From Embleya scabrispora (lineage in GTDB: Bacteria; Actinomycetota; Actinomycetes; Streptomycetales; Streptomycetaceae): 64,000 nt of DNA. Position numbers and translations under genes: made by a program. Shown here piece by piece: positions 1-10,587 of this stretch. Location of the stretch: positions 1,550,001 through 1,614,000 of the forward strand of contig NZ_MWQN01000001.1 of the NCBI RefSeq assembly GCF_002024165.1, in the 5' to 3' direction. Below the pieces are notes generated by a model that saw nothing but the letters and a program-made list of their open reading frames with translations, had not been told where the DNA came from and did not search any database. Position 1 is the stretch's first letter, and every line of letters starts with the position of its first letter.

Positions 1-1
1 G

Positions 2-145
2 CACTGGGGCAAGATGCACACCCGCGACGCGCATCACCTGGCCGACCTGTATCCGAGGTTCGCCGACTTCACGGCGCTGCGGAACCGGGTGGATCCGGAG
101 CGCCGCTTCGGCAACGACTACCTGCGTCGGGTGCTGGGCGACTGA
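2..145 (+). CDS. FAD-linked oxidase, C-terminal end (D-arabinono-1,4-lactone oxidase family), partial
   Basis: Only the last 47 residues lie in the window; the 5' end is cut by the window edge. The fragment opens with HWGKMHTRDAHHL and continues with LYPRFADFTALRNRVDPERRFGNDYLRRVLG. The HWGK motif followed by a D-P-x-x-x-F-x-N-x-Y-L ending is the signature of the C-terminal substrate/FAD domain of the ALO group (D-arabinono-1,4-lactone, L-gulonolactone and xylitol oxidases), in which the His-Trp-Gly-Lys segment lies at the flavin. These enzymes oxidise sugar lactones or polyols with O2. The exact substrate cannot be read from this piece. The next gene is convergent and ends 23 bp away. Confidence 0.8.
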   Translation, partial: HWGKMHTRDAHHLADLYPRFADFTALRNRVDPERRFGNDYLRRVLGD

Positions 146-168
146 GGCACCGGGGCGGCGGCGGTCGG

Positions 169-1098
169 TCAGCGGGTGCCGGCGCCCGACCCCGCGTTCG
201 CGTTCGTACCGCCCCGGCCGCCCGCCTCGTTGCCGGCCGCCGCGCCGCCGCCGGCGTCCGGGTCGCCGCCGGCCGAGCCGCCCGCCGGGGGTTTGGTCGG
301 GGACACGGGCGTGGTCGGCGGCGTGGAGCCGGTCGGGTTCGACGAGGGGCTGCCGCTCGGCCGGGTGGTCGGTGTGGTCGAGGGCACCGAGGTCGCGCCC
401 CCGCCGCCGCCGTTCGGGGGCGACGTGCCCTTGTCGCCGGTGTCCGGGGCGTGGCTCGACGTCGATCCGGTCGATCCGGTCGGGCCGGGGGTGGCCCCGC
501 CGGGCGACTTCGGGGTGTCGTCGCGGGTGCGCTTGTCGTCGACGATGCGCGAGATGGTCGAGCCGTCGTCGCCGTGCCCGAACAGGCTCGCGAAGGAACG
601 GCCGATCGCGGTCTCGGCGAGGGTGACCACACCCATCGCCACCACGAACACCACCACCGCGCCGACCAGCGAACGCGCCAGCCAGACCCGCCGCTCGCCG
701 GTCGGCGCCGCCCCGGACTCGGTCCCGGCGTCGCCCGGGGGCCGGGTGTACTCGCCGACCGGCAACAGCATCGTCTCGTCGCTCGCCCGCCCCGGATCGG
801 CCACGCCCGTCGGCCGATCGGGAATCGCGGTCGGCTCGGTGGCCGGCCCGCCCCGGGGCGGCGGGGTCAGCGTCGCGCGCACGTCGCGCAGTTGTTCGCC
901 GGTGCGCCGGAACAGGTGGACGTAGACCGCGCTTCCGACGGTGGCGACCACGCTCGCGAGCGCCGCGCCGATCACCGTCCCGGCGACACCGAGCGTGGAG
1001 AGCAGGAACGCCGAGGAGATGGCCGCCAGGGCACTGCCCACGACCTGCACTCCGTTGACATCGATCCGGCGACGTTCACGCTCGGTCCTTTCCGGCAT
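169..1098 (-). CDS. Two-TM membrane protein with Gly/Pro/Thr-rich tail, unknown function
   Basis: About 309 residues. A basic N-terminus (ERTERERRRID) precedes a hydrophobic stretch of roughly 35 residues that could span the membrane once or twice. A linker of about 65 residues follows, then another membrane segment (SLVGAVVVFVVAMGVVTLA), and then about 130 residues rich in Gly, Pro, Thr and Ser that look disordered. I do not recognise a named family. The ATG at 1098 is preferred because AAGGAAA lies just upstream; a GTG at 1122 in the same frame would add eight residues and has no clear ribosome site. The gene is divergent from sepH with a 454-bp gap between them. Function unknown. Confidence 0.6.
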   Translation of the reverse strand: MPERTERERRRIDVNGVQVVGSALAAISSAFLLSTLGVAGTVIGAALASVVATVGSAVYVHLFRRTGEQLRDVRATLTPPPRGGPATEPTAIPDRPTGVADPGRASDETMLLPVGEYTRPPGDAGTESGAAPTGERRVWLARSLVGAVVVFVVAMGVVTLAETAIGRSFASLFGHGDDGSTISRIVDDKRTRDDTPKSPGGATPGPTGSTGSTSSHAPDTGDKGTSPPNGGGGGATSVPSTTPTTRPSGSPSSNPTGSTPPTTPVSPTKPPAGGSAGGDPDAGGGAAAGNEAGGRGGTNANAGSGAGTR

Positions 1099-1552
1099 CA
1101 CTTTCCTTGCACGTTCGTTCACAACCGATGGCTAATCATGAAAAACACGACTTCACCCTGGTTACGACTGAACGGCCCAGCGACATCGTTCCAATCGGCC
1201 CAATCTTGTGATCGACATCACCCCGGACGGCCGAAAACGACTCGTCCGAACGGGACGCGCCGATGCGGCGCGGTGTGTCCCGGTAGAGCCCCCGAATGGA
1301 GTACTGTTCACGCCAGGTTCCGGAAAGGCCTGTGCGCGAAGGGGGAGGCGACCGACCGCAGGGGTCAGGGTGGGGCACCGCCCCGGTATCTACCCGAAAT
1401 GGTGTAACCAAGGCAATTCGGCCAGTCAGGTAATAAATCCGACACGCCGGACAACTCGGTCAGGTTGTGGTCATGCCGAGGCTGGGCAGGTCACACTCGT
1501 AGCGGGAGCAACGACGCAGGTGACGTCGGCAGGCACCACCCGGGAGGTCCCC
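1099..1552. other. Divergent intergenic region upstream of sepH
   Basis: 454 bp between the membrane-protein gene and sepH. The sequence is less GC-rich than its surroundings in places (for example around 1420-1440) and must carry both promoters, but I found no -10/-35 pair clear enough to mark. Open frames run into it in the sepH frame, but they lack protein-like composition and a ribosome site, so I do not extend sepH into it. Confidence 0.5.
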
Positions 1553-2650
1553 ATGCCCGAACTGCGTGTCGTGGCCGTCAGCAACGACGGCACACGGTTG
1601 GTGCTGAAGGCTGCCGACGGCACTGAGTACATGTTGCCCATCGACGAGCGGCTCCGCGCCGCCGTCCGGGGCGACCGCGCCAGACTCGGTCAGATCGAGA
1701 TCGAAGTCGAGAGCCAGCTGCGTCCGCGTGACATCCAGGCCCGGATAAGGGCCGGTGCCACCGCGGAGGAGGTCGCACAGCTCGCCGGCATCCCCGTGGA
1801 CCGCGTACGGCGGTTCGAGGGCCCGGTGCTCGCGGAGCGTGCCTTCATGGCCGAGCGTGCCCGCAAGACCCCGATCCGCCGGCAGGGCGAGACCACCGGT
1901 CCGCTGCTCGGCGAGATCGTCACCGAGCGACTGCACCTGCGCGGCGCCGACTCCGAGTCGGTGCAGTGGGATTCGTGGCGCCGCGACGACGGCAGCTGGG
2001 AGATCCTGCTGCTGTACCGCGCCGACGGCGAGATGCGCTCGGCGAGTTGGAGCTTCGACCCGCCCCGGCGCCTGGTCACCACCAACGACGACGAGGCGCG
2101 TTCGCTGATCGGCGAACACCCGGCGGCATCCGAGACCCCGTTCCCGTTTCGCCCGCGCCTGGCCACCATCCCGCGCGAGAGCGACGACGACGCGATCACC
2201 AGCCTGCTCGACGCCGTACCCGGACTGCGCGGCGAGCCGGCCGCTCAGGAGCGACAGGCCTCCCCCGGGCCGATGCGGATCGACGTCACCGCGCTGGCCG
2301 AACGCCCGCGCGTGGGCAGCATCGAGCGTCCGGAGCGGCCCGAGCGCCCGGAGCGGATCGAACGTGTCGAGCGGCCCGAGCGGATCGAGCGCGTGGAGCG
2401 GGCGGAACGCCCCGAGCGCGCCGAGCCGATCGAGGAGGAGGAGACCCAGGCCCCCGCCGCGGCGGCGGGCGCGGGCAGCGCCTACGAGAACGTGCTGGTG
2501 CCGCGCGGTGTGGTCGGCCCGCACCGCGAGCGCCTGGTCGGCAGCACCGACCGGCAGGCCGAGGCCGACGGGGTGCGCCCCGGGCGCCGGGCGACCGTGC
2601 CCAGTTGGGACGAGATCGTCTTCGGCAGCAGGCGCAAGCGGCGCGAATAG
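1553..2650 (+). CDS. sepH: Cell division protein SepH (DUF3071)
   Basis: SepH binds FtsZ and promotes assembly of FtsZ filaments during septation in actinobacteria. The 365-residue product has the expected layout. Residues 1-170 form the DUF3071 domain starting MPELRVVAVSNDGTRLVL, with a helix-turn-helix-like segment at about 57-90 (RPRDIQARIRAGATAEEVAQ). A long disordered linker follows, and the product ends in the conserved FtsZ-binding tail (VPSWDEIVFGSRRKRR). The linker contains a striking run of ERPERPERIERVERPE-type units at about 258-291. The ATG is set by GGGAGG at 1542-1547. The gene is monocistronic, ends at a strong terminator and converges on a sulfurtransferase. Confidence 0.95.
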   Translation: MPELRVVAVSNDGTRLVLKAADGTEYMLPIDERLRAAVRGDRARLGQIEIEVESQLRPRDIQARIRAGATAEEVAQLAGIPVDRVRRFEGPVLAERAFMAERARKTPIRRQGETTGPLLGEIVTERLHLRGADSESVQWDSWRRDDGSWEILLLYRADGEMRSASWSFDPPRRLVTTNDDEARSLIGEHPAASETPFPFRPRLATIPRESDDDAITSLLDAVPGLRGEPAAQERQASPGPMRIDVTALAERPRVGSIERPERPERPERIERVERPERIERVERAERPERAEPIEEEETQAPAAAAGAGSAYENVLVPRGVVGPHRERLVGSTDRQAEADGVRPGRRATVPSWDEIVFGSRRKRRE

Positions 2651-2666
2651 CCACACGACAGCGGGA

Positions 2667-2696
2667 AAAGGAGCCGAGGTTTTCCTCGGCTCCTTT
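2667..2696 (+). terminator. Intrinsic terminator of sepH
   Basis: A perfect 13-bp stem (2667-2679 pairs with 2684-2696; arms AAAGGAGCCGAGG and CCTCGGCTCCTTT) with a TTTT loop and two further T residues. It lies 17 bp after the sepH stop, between convergent genes, and could also stop transcription from the sulfurtransferase side. Confidence 0.93.
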
Positions 2697-2727
2697 TTCG
2701 TGCCCCGGCGACCTCGACCGCTCGCGG

Positions 2728-3570
2728 CTACTCGCCCGTGGCCACCGGGCGTTGCGGGTCGGAGATCCAGTCGCTCCACGAACCGGCGTACAGCGCGGCG
2801 GGTACGCCGATCACGTGCAGCGCCAGCACCTCGTGCGCGGCGGTCGCGCCGGAGCCGCAGTAGGCGGCCACCCGCACGCCGGGAACCACGCCCTTGGCCG
2901 CGAAGTACTCCGCCATCTCGGCGGGTTCGCGGAACCGGCCGTCGGCGTGGGTGTACTCGGTCGCGGGCGCGCTGATCGCGCCGGGGATGTGGCCGGCCTT
3001 GGCGTCGATCGGCTCGCTCTCGCCGCGGAAACGTTCCCCGGCGCGGGCGTCGAGCAGCACGCCGCCGCCCGCCACGAACGCCGCGGTCTGGTCCGCGTCG
3101 AGCCGGGTCGTGCCGCCGGGGCGCGGTACGAAGGTGCCCGGCTCGGCGGGTTCCGGCACCACGTCGGTGACCGGCAGGTTCGCCGCCGTCCAGGCACCGA
3201 GGCCGCCGTCGAGCACGCGCACCCGGTCGTGACCGAAGTGGCGCAACAACCACCACGCGCGCGCCGCGGCGACGCTCTGTCCCGCGTCGTAGACGACCAC
3301 GTCGGTCTCCGGGCCGATCCCGTACCGCCGCATGGCCGCGCCGAACGCGGCCGGTTCGGGCACCGGATGCCGGCCGCCGGCGCCGGTCGGGGTGTGCGGT
3401 CCCGACAACTCCTTCGCGAGGTCGACGAAGTGCGCGCCGGGCACGTGTGCGACCCGGTAGGCGTCGATGCCGGGCGGGCCGCCCAGTTGCCAGGAGACGT
3501 CGAGCACGATCGGGGGCGACGAACCGTCCAGGGCGGCGGCCAGGTCGGCCGCGCTGATCAGGGAACTCAT
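2728..3570 (-). CDS. Thiosulfate/3-mercaptopyruvate sulfurtransferase, two rhodanese domains
   Basis: 280 residues. It transfers a sulfane sulfur from thiosulfate or 3-mercaptopyruvate to an acceptor such as cyanide or thioredoxin, in the cytoplasm. Two rhodanese domains are visible: an N-terminal one (about 5-130, with IVLDVSW and VVYDAGQSVAAARAWW) lacking a catalytic Cys, and a C-terminal one (about 155-275) with the active-site loop CGSGATA. The persulfide-forming cysteine is Cys238, and the loop is close to the CGSGVTA form of this family. SWSDW at 264-268 is also typical. The start ATG at 3570 follows a modest GGCAGGA site. The gene converges on sepH and is divergent from the VOC gene. 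Confidence 0.93.
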   Translation of the reverse strand: MSSLISAADLAAALDGSSPPIVLDVSWQLGGPPGIDAYRVAHVPGAHFVDLAKELSGPHTPTGAGGRHPVPEPAAFGAAMRRYGIGPETDVVVYDAGQSVAAARAWWLLRHFGHDRVRVLDGGLGAWTAANLPVTDVVPEPAEPGTFVPRPGGTTRLDADQTAAFVAGGGVLLDARAGERFRGESEPIDAKAGHIPGAISAPATEYTHADGRFREPAEMAEYFAAKGVVPGVRVAAYCGSGATAAHEVLALHVIGVPAALYAGSWSDWISDPQRPVATGE

Positions 3571-3680
3571 GACGGCATCCTGCCCCGTGGAACGGCTCGG
3601 CGACGAGCACATGCGGCACGCGGCCGGCAGCATCGATGTCGTATCGTCCCCGATTGTCACCTTCTGCCGAGGAGGCAGCG

Positions 3681-4460
3681 ATGAGTGTGTGGACCTCGCG
3701 ATATCCCACCGGCGTGCCGTGTTGGGTGGACCTGGCCGTGCCCGATGTCGCGGCCGGTCTGGCGTTCTATCGCGGACTGTTCGGCTGGGACGACGAGATC
3801 GAGCCGGCCCCGCCCGGCGGTTACACGACCTGCACCCTCGGCGGGCGGCCCGTCGCCGGTCTGCTCGACCGGCTGCCCGAGCGGTCGGGGCCGATCGCCT
3901 GGACCACCCACCTCGCGGCGGACGACATCGACGCGGTGGCCCGAGGGATCGTCGCCGCGGGCGGCGAGGTGTCGGTGCCGCCGACGGACGTGCGCACACT
4001 CGGCCGCACGGCGGTGGCCACCGACCCGACGGGCGCGGTGTTCGCCGTCTGGCAGGCGCGCGAACACATCGGCGCGGGGGTGGTGGACGAGCCCGGCGCG
4101 GTGGTGTGGAACGAGCTGTACACACCGGACAGCGGTCGGGCGAAGCGGTTCTACACGGATGTGTTCGGCATCACCTTCCAGGACATGTCCGACGCCGACT
4201 TCGACTACGCCACCTTCCATGTCGACGGTGTGCCGCGCGGCGGGCTCGCGGGGGTGCGCAACGGGCCGCCGCCGCGCTGGGCCGTCTACTTCGCGGTGCG
4301 CGACGCGGACGAGAGCGTCGCACGGGTCGACGACCTGGGCGGCACCGTGCTGCGCGGGCCGGAGGAGTCCCCCTACGGCCGGGTGGCCGCCATACGGGAT
4401 CCGCAGGGCGCGCTGTTCAACGTGATCGCGGTGGCCTCGAATCCGAATGGTCCGGAATAG
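3681..4460 (+). CDS. VOC family protein with two glyoxalase-like domains
   Basis: 259 residues with two tandem vicinal-oxygen-chelate domains. The first (about 10-120) opens GVPCWVDLAVPDVAAGLAFYRGLFGWD. The second (about 135-255) contains VVWNELYTPDSGRAKRFYTDVFGITF and ends with the typical DPQGALFNVI. This matches the actinobacterial double-VOC group that includes mycobacterial CFP30B-like proteins, whose ligands are mostly unknown. Members may bind a metal or small hydrophobic ligands or act in glyoxalase-like or resistance roles. The start is fixed by GAGGAGG just before ATG 3681. I can support the fold but not a reaction. Confidence 0.88.
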   Translation: MSVWTSRYPTGVPCWVDLAVPDVAAGLAFYRGLFGWDDEIEPAPPGGYTTCTLGGRPVAGLLDRLPERSGPIAWTTHLAADDIDAVARGIVAAGGEVSVPPTDVRTLGRTAVATDPTGAVFAVWQAREHIGAGVVDEPGAVVWNELYTPDSGRAKRFYTDVFGITFQDMSDADFDYATFHVDGVPRGGLAGVRNGPPPRWAVYFAVRDADESVARVDDLGGTVLRGPEESPYGRVAAIRDPQGALFNVIAVASNPNGPE

Positions 4461-4697
4461 TCGACTGCTTCCGATCCGCCGCCCGGTCGGGCCCTACCCG
4501 GCCGCCACTCCGACCGGAAACCGCTCCCCCCTTGAACCAAACGGGTGACGTAGAGTCGAGCTTGACGGGCTTCCGACCGGAGCGGGGTCCGGGATCAGCG
4601 GGACCCGTGCGCCTACGTACACACGGGCCGCGCCACCCGCGACCTTCCCCGACCGGGAGACGCACCATCGTTTCGACCATCGAGGGGGTCCATTTCC

Positions 4698-4784
4698 ATG
4701 GGCAAGCTGTTCAAGATCGTCCTGCTGCTCGCCGCCGCCGCGGGTGTCGCGCTCGCTGTGCAGAAGAAGCGCAACCAGGCCTGA
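4698..4784 (+). CDS. 28-residue single-TM peptide, unknown function
   Basis: A very short gene encoding MGKLFKIVLLLAAAAGVALA followed by VQKKRNQA: one hydrophobic helix of about 17 residues with a lysine on the N-terminal side and a basic KKR tail, so probably inserted in the membrane with its C-terminus in the cytoplasm. Support comes from a good ribosome site (GAGGGGG, 9 nt before the ATG), a stop followed within 20 bp by a strong intrinsic terminator, and a 237-bp leader region free of other genes. Actinomycetes encode several such peptides; I cannot assign this one to a named family. It could be spurious, but the terminator placement argues for a real transcription unit. Confidence 0.6.
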   Translation: MGKLFKIVLLLAAAAGVALAVQKKRNQA

Positions 4785-4803
4785 ACCGGCGGTGATTCGG
4801 CAC

Positions 4804-4836
4804 AAAGGGGCGACCCCCATCGGGGGCCGCCCCTTT
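4804..4836 (+). terminator. Intrinsic terminator after the 28-residue membrane peptide
   Basis: AAAGGGGCG (4804-4812) pairs with CGCCCCTTT (4828-4836), and an inner CCCCC/GGGGG stem closes on an ATC loop, with one A-C mismatch between the two parts. It lies 20 bp after the small gene's stop. Confidence 0.88.
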
Positions 4837-4921
4837 AGCTTGTGGCAAAGCCGCGCTCGCAAACAAGCCGCCTCGCCGAGAAAGCTGAGCCCACCGAGAT
4901 GCCGGACCCACCGAGACGCGC

Positions 4922-4943
4922 CGCGCCGGCCGAGTCCGGCGCG
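4922..4943 (-). terminator. Hairpin after the phosphatase-superfamily gene
   Basis: CGCGCCGG (4922-4929) pairs with CCGGCGCG (4936-4943) around a 6-nt loop, 10 bp beyond the stop of the minus-strand hydrolase gene. There is no T-tract, as is common for terminators in high-GC actinomycetes. Confidence 0.55.
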
Positions 4944-4953
4944 CGCGCAGGCG

Positions 4954-6120
4954 CTAACTCCGCACTTCGAGCAGCGGGATCAGTTGTTCGGCCGCGGTCA
5001 TCGAGCCGTGCACGCCGGTGAGCCGCGACTCGCCGGGCTCGCGCCGGGAGGCGACCACCGCGACGTCGCCGAAGGCGGCCGCGACGATGTCGCCGATGCG
5101 CTCGCGGACCCGGTCCTCGACCTTGGGCCCGAACCACCCCGACTCGATCGCCTCGTCGCGGGTGACCACCCACATCCGATCGCCGAGCATGTCGTCCCAG
5201 ATCGCGTACACGTCCCGGGCCGCGCCGGGCCGGGTGTAGACGTGCCGGGCACGCGCCTCGCCGCCGAGCAGGGCCACTCCGGCGGACAGGCCGGGGTCGG
5301 CGTCCACGTCGACCCGCTGCTCGGGGGCGACGTCGACCATGCCGTGGTCGGCCGTGACGTACAACACCGAGTCGGCGGGCAGCCCCTCGGCCATCGCCCG
5401 GACCACCCCGTCGATCCGGCGCAACTCGGCGCGCCACTCGGGCGAATCGACGCCCATGCCGTGCCCGACGCGGTCGAGCTCACTCGCGTACGTGTAGATC
5501 AGCACCGGACCCGGCTGCGCCAACTGCCGGTGTACGGCCTCGATCCTGGGGGCGCCGAACTCGGCGCCGAAGTAGCGACCGCCGGCGAGCGCCGCCCTGG
5601 TCAGCGGCGTGTGCTCGAACATGGCGTCGTTGACCTGCGCGACGGTGATCCCGGCCGCCGCGGCGCGTTCGAGGACGCTCGGATACGGCTGCCACGCCCG
5701 GGGTTCGATGTCGCCGGCCCAGCGCAGCTGGTTCATCAGCCGGTCCCGGCCGGGCATCGCCACCGCGTAGCCGACCAGGCCGTGCACACCGGGGGTGAGC
5801 CCGGTGCCGAACGACGCGAGACTGGTCGCGGTGGTCGCCGGGAAGCCCGCGGTGAGCGGTGTGCCGGTGCCGGCGAACGAGCCGGCCAGGAGCGAGTGCA
5901 GATACGGCGCCTCGACGGGATGCGCCCGCAGCACCTCCCACCCCAGTCCGTCGATCAGGAACACGCACGCGGCGCGCGCGGGCGCGAGGCCGAGGATGTT
6001 CCGCTCCCCCGCCATGCCGAGGGAGGCGGCTATGGAGGGCAGCAGGTCGCACAGCGCCCCGGCCCCGTAGCGGGGCAACGGGACCGGGGGTTGTTCGTCG
6101 AGCCAGACGGAAGTGCTCAC
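4954..6120 (-). CDS. Alkaline-phosphatase-superfamily hydrolase (nucleotide pyrophosphatase/phosphodiesterase-like)
   Basis: 388 residues. The family hydrolyses phosphodiester or pyrophosphate bonds with two metal ions and a Thr nucleophile. Metal-binding motifs are in place: LIDGLGW (Asp) near residue 56, the nucleophile segment FPATTATS near 96, ELDRVGHG (Asp and His), TADHGM (Asp-His), and a late GVHGSM (His). No signal peptide is seen, so it is probably cytoplasmic. It starts at a GTG whose last bases overlap the stop of the DUF5998 gene (GTGA), so the two are translationally coupled. Actinobacterial genomes commonly keep this pair together. The physiological substrate is not known. Confidence 0.88.
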   Translation of the reverse strand: MSTSVWLDEQPPVPLPRYGAGALCDLLPSIAASLGMAGERNILGLAPARAACVFLIDGLGWEVLRAHPVEAPYLHSLLAGSFAGTGTPLTAGFPATTATSLASFGTGLTPGVHGLVGYAVAMPGRDRLMNQLRWAGDIEPRAWQPYPSVLERAAAAGITVAQVNDAMFEHTPLTRAALAGGRYFGAEFGAPRIEAVHRQLAQPGPVLIYTYASELDRVGHGMGVDSPEWRAELRRIDGVVRAMAEGLPADSVLYVTADHGMVDVAPEQRVDVDADPGLSAGVALLGGEARARHVYTRPGAARDVYAIWDDMLGDRMWVVTRDEAIESGWFGPKVEDRVRERIGDIVAAAFGDVAVVASRREPGESRLTGVHGSMTAAEQLIPLLEVRS

Positions 6121-6713
6121 TGGTTGATGCCGGCCACGGCCTCGGACAGCGCGCGGGCGAAGGTGAGCGTGCGCTCCACCGCCTCGGGGCCGTCGGCGGC
6201 CTCGCTCACCCGCAGCGACAGGTCGTCGGCGGTCAACGAGCCGGTGTAGCCGTGGTCGACCTCACAGTTCGGGTCGGCGCACCCGGCCGGTTCGAGGTCG
6301 ATGCGGCCGACCGCGCCCCAGCCGATGGTGAGCACGGCCTCGCGCGGCGGGGCCCCCGGCACGTATTCGGCGGGGTTGCCCACGACCCGACTGACCACGA
6401 CCGACTCGAGTCGGTCGATGCGCACGGTCTCGGTGGACGTGGTCGCGTAGGGCGTGGGCGACGTGTCGTCGGGTGCGTGTTCGTCGGTGTGGCTGACCAG
6501 GAATCGGCCTGGCGTGAGCACCAGAACGGTGATGTGGCGGCGGACCTCATTGGAATCGAACGTGGTCTCCTGGTGCACCAGGAAAGCGTCGACCGGCTCG
6601 GTGCCGATCGTGGACTCGACCGCGTCGGCAACGAGGCTCGGGTAGTAACCGCTGCGCTCGATGGCCGTGCGCAGCCCCTGGGTCGAGGTGGTGGTCTTAG
6701 CCATACCCCCCAT
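6117..6713 (-). CDS. DUF5998 family protein
   Basis: About 198 residues. The conserved text includes TTSTQGLRTAIERSGYYPSLVADAVESTIG near the start, RHITVLVLTPGRFLVSHTDEH in the middle, and CADPNCEVDHGYTGSLTADDLSLRVSEAADG towards the end. This is a widespread actinobacterial family of unknown function, always cytoplasmic in appearance. GGAGG stands 7 nt before ATG 6713, which I prefer over a second in-frame ATG at 6704. Its stop overlaps the GTG of the downstream phosphatase-superfamily hydrolase, so the two are one operon. The coupling suggests the proteins act together, but no role has been shown. Confidence 0.85.
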   Translation of the reverse strand: MGGMAKTTTSTQGLRTAIERSGYYPSLVADAVESTIGTEPVDAFLVHQETTFDSNEVRRHITVLVLTPGRFLVSHTDEHAPDDTSPTPYATTSTETVRIDRLESVVVSRVVGNPAEYVPGAPPREAVLTIGWGAVGRIDLEPAGCADPNCEVDHGYTGSLTADDLSLRVSEAADGPEAVERTLTFARALSEAVAGINQ

Positions 6714-7263
6714 CCTGGCACCTCCGAGGGCGCCCGTGCGCCATCCACCTCGTCCGAAGATCGGGTCGGACACCGGCCGTTGCCGAATGGTGACGGTTTG
6801 TCGACGTAATGACAGGACCGAACGGGTGAGCTGGATGCGCACTGTTGGGGCGCCCTCTACGGATCGCCACCGTGCGCCTTTCGTGCGCCCTCCCGTTCGA
6901 CGGCTCGGCGGGGTTGACTGATCTCTCGAGAGACCCGGCCGGGGCAACAGGGACGCGCCGTGCAGACGGTGGCACCGGCGGATCTCTCGCGACACTCGTT
7001 TCCCCCGGGCGGGGGACGAGTGACACCGCCTCACCGCCGGGGACACTCGGGGAAACGACCGGCGCGGGGCGGCTCGGTCCGGACAGCGTGAACGGCATGA
7101 GATGCGCAGCCATGTGGAGGGTAGGCGCGGAGGGGCATGCCGCGGAGCGGATCCGGCCCGGAGCCGTCGCCGTACGTAGGTGCCACAGCTCGGGGTGGCA
7201 TGTGAGTACGGCGGCGGTTCCACATGTCCGGGCGGGCACGAGGAATCCGGGCGACCTCGTTCA
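6714..7263. other. 550-bp region with no gene recognised
   Basis: Lies between the start of the DUF5998 operon and the stop of the PatA-like gene, both on the minus strand. Open frames exist on both strands but have Arg/Pro/Ala-rich shadow-like composition and no ribosome sites. It must hold the promoter of the DUF5998-hydrolase operon; I could not pick out a convincing one. Confidence 0.5.
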
Positions 7264-9996
<2,733 letters not shown>

Positions 9997-10119
9997 GTTT
10001 GCGAGGCTAACCCCTGTGTCGTGCCGCCGGCGGATTCGAGGCGCCCCGACTCGGTTGGTGTCCGGCACGCCTGATAGACCATCAGATACCGTTCCCGGTC
10101 TCACTCCAGGAGGCAACCC

Positions 10120-10458
10120 ATGTCCGCTCAGGGCCTGTCCGCCGCTTTCCCCGTCGCCGACATGGCCGCCGCGGTGCGGTTCATGACCACCGTGCTCGGG
10201 GCCGAACCGACCTTCGTCGACGGGGAGCGCTGGGCGCAGTTCGACGTGGCCGGCGGCCGGCTGGCGCTGGCGGGTACCGACCGCGAGGGCGACGCGGCGT
10301 CGGTGATGGTCAAGGTCGCCGACCTGGAGGCGGCGCTCGCGCCGCTGCGCGAGGGCGGGTTCACGGTGGGCGAGCCGGTCGAGGGGCCGCACGAGGTGCG
10401 GGTCCGGGTGAGCGGGCCGGACGGCTGGGCGGCCGTGCTGTACCAGCCCCGGCGCTGA
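10120..10458 (+). CDS. Small single-domain VOC protein
   Basis: 112 residues starting MSAQGLSAAFPVADMAAAVRFMTTVLGAEPTFVDGERWAQFDV and ending SGPDGWAAVLYQPRR. The pattern (beta strand, helix with a Phe before the LGAEP turn, and a final strand after GPDG) fits one glyoxalase/bleomycin-resistance domain, which normally pairs into a dimer. Metal-ligand positions are not obvious, so it may bind rather than transform a ligand. AGGAGG precedes the ATG by 6 nt. It is divergent from the PatA-like gene and upstream of psuG. Confidence 0.82.
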   Translation: MSAQGLSAAFPVADMAAAVRFMTTVLGAEPTFVDGERWAQFDVAGGRLALAGTDREGDAASVMVKVADLEAALAPLREGGFTVGEPVEGPHEVRVRVSGPDGWAAVLYQPRR

Positions 10459-10587
10459 CCCCGCGTCGGGGTGGAACGGTGAATTGCCATGATCATCGGA
10501 GTATCCGAGCGTCGGGGTGAGGCCGAGCCGGCACGTCCCGGCGCGTATGCCACCCCGCTGCCGCTCGCGCCCGGTAGCGTCCTTCCG

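Noticed and set aside
1208-1552. Extension of sepH upstream in the same frame
   Set aside because: SepH homology begins exactly at MPELRVVAVS, with GGGAGG at the right distance; the upstream stretch has no conserved sequence.
4532-4556. TTGAAC and TAGAGT before the 28-residue peptide gene as a promoter
   Set aside because: The spacer is only 13 bp, outside the 16-19 bp range for the principal sigma factor. TAGAGT alone may still be a -10.
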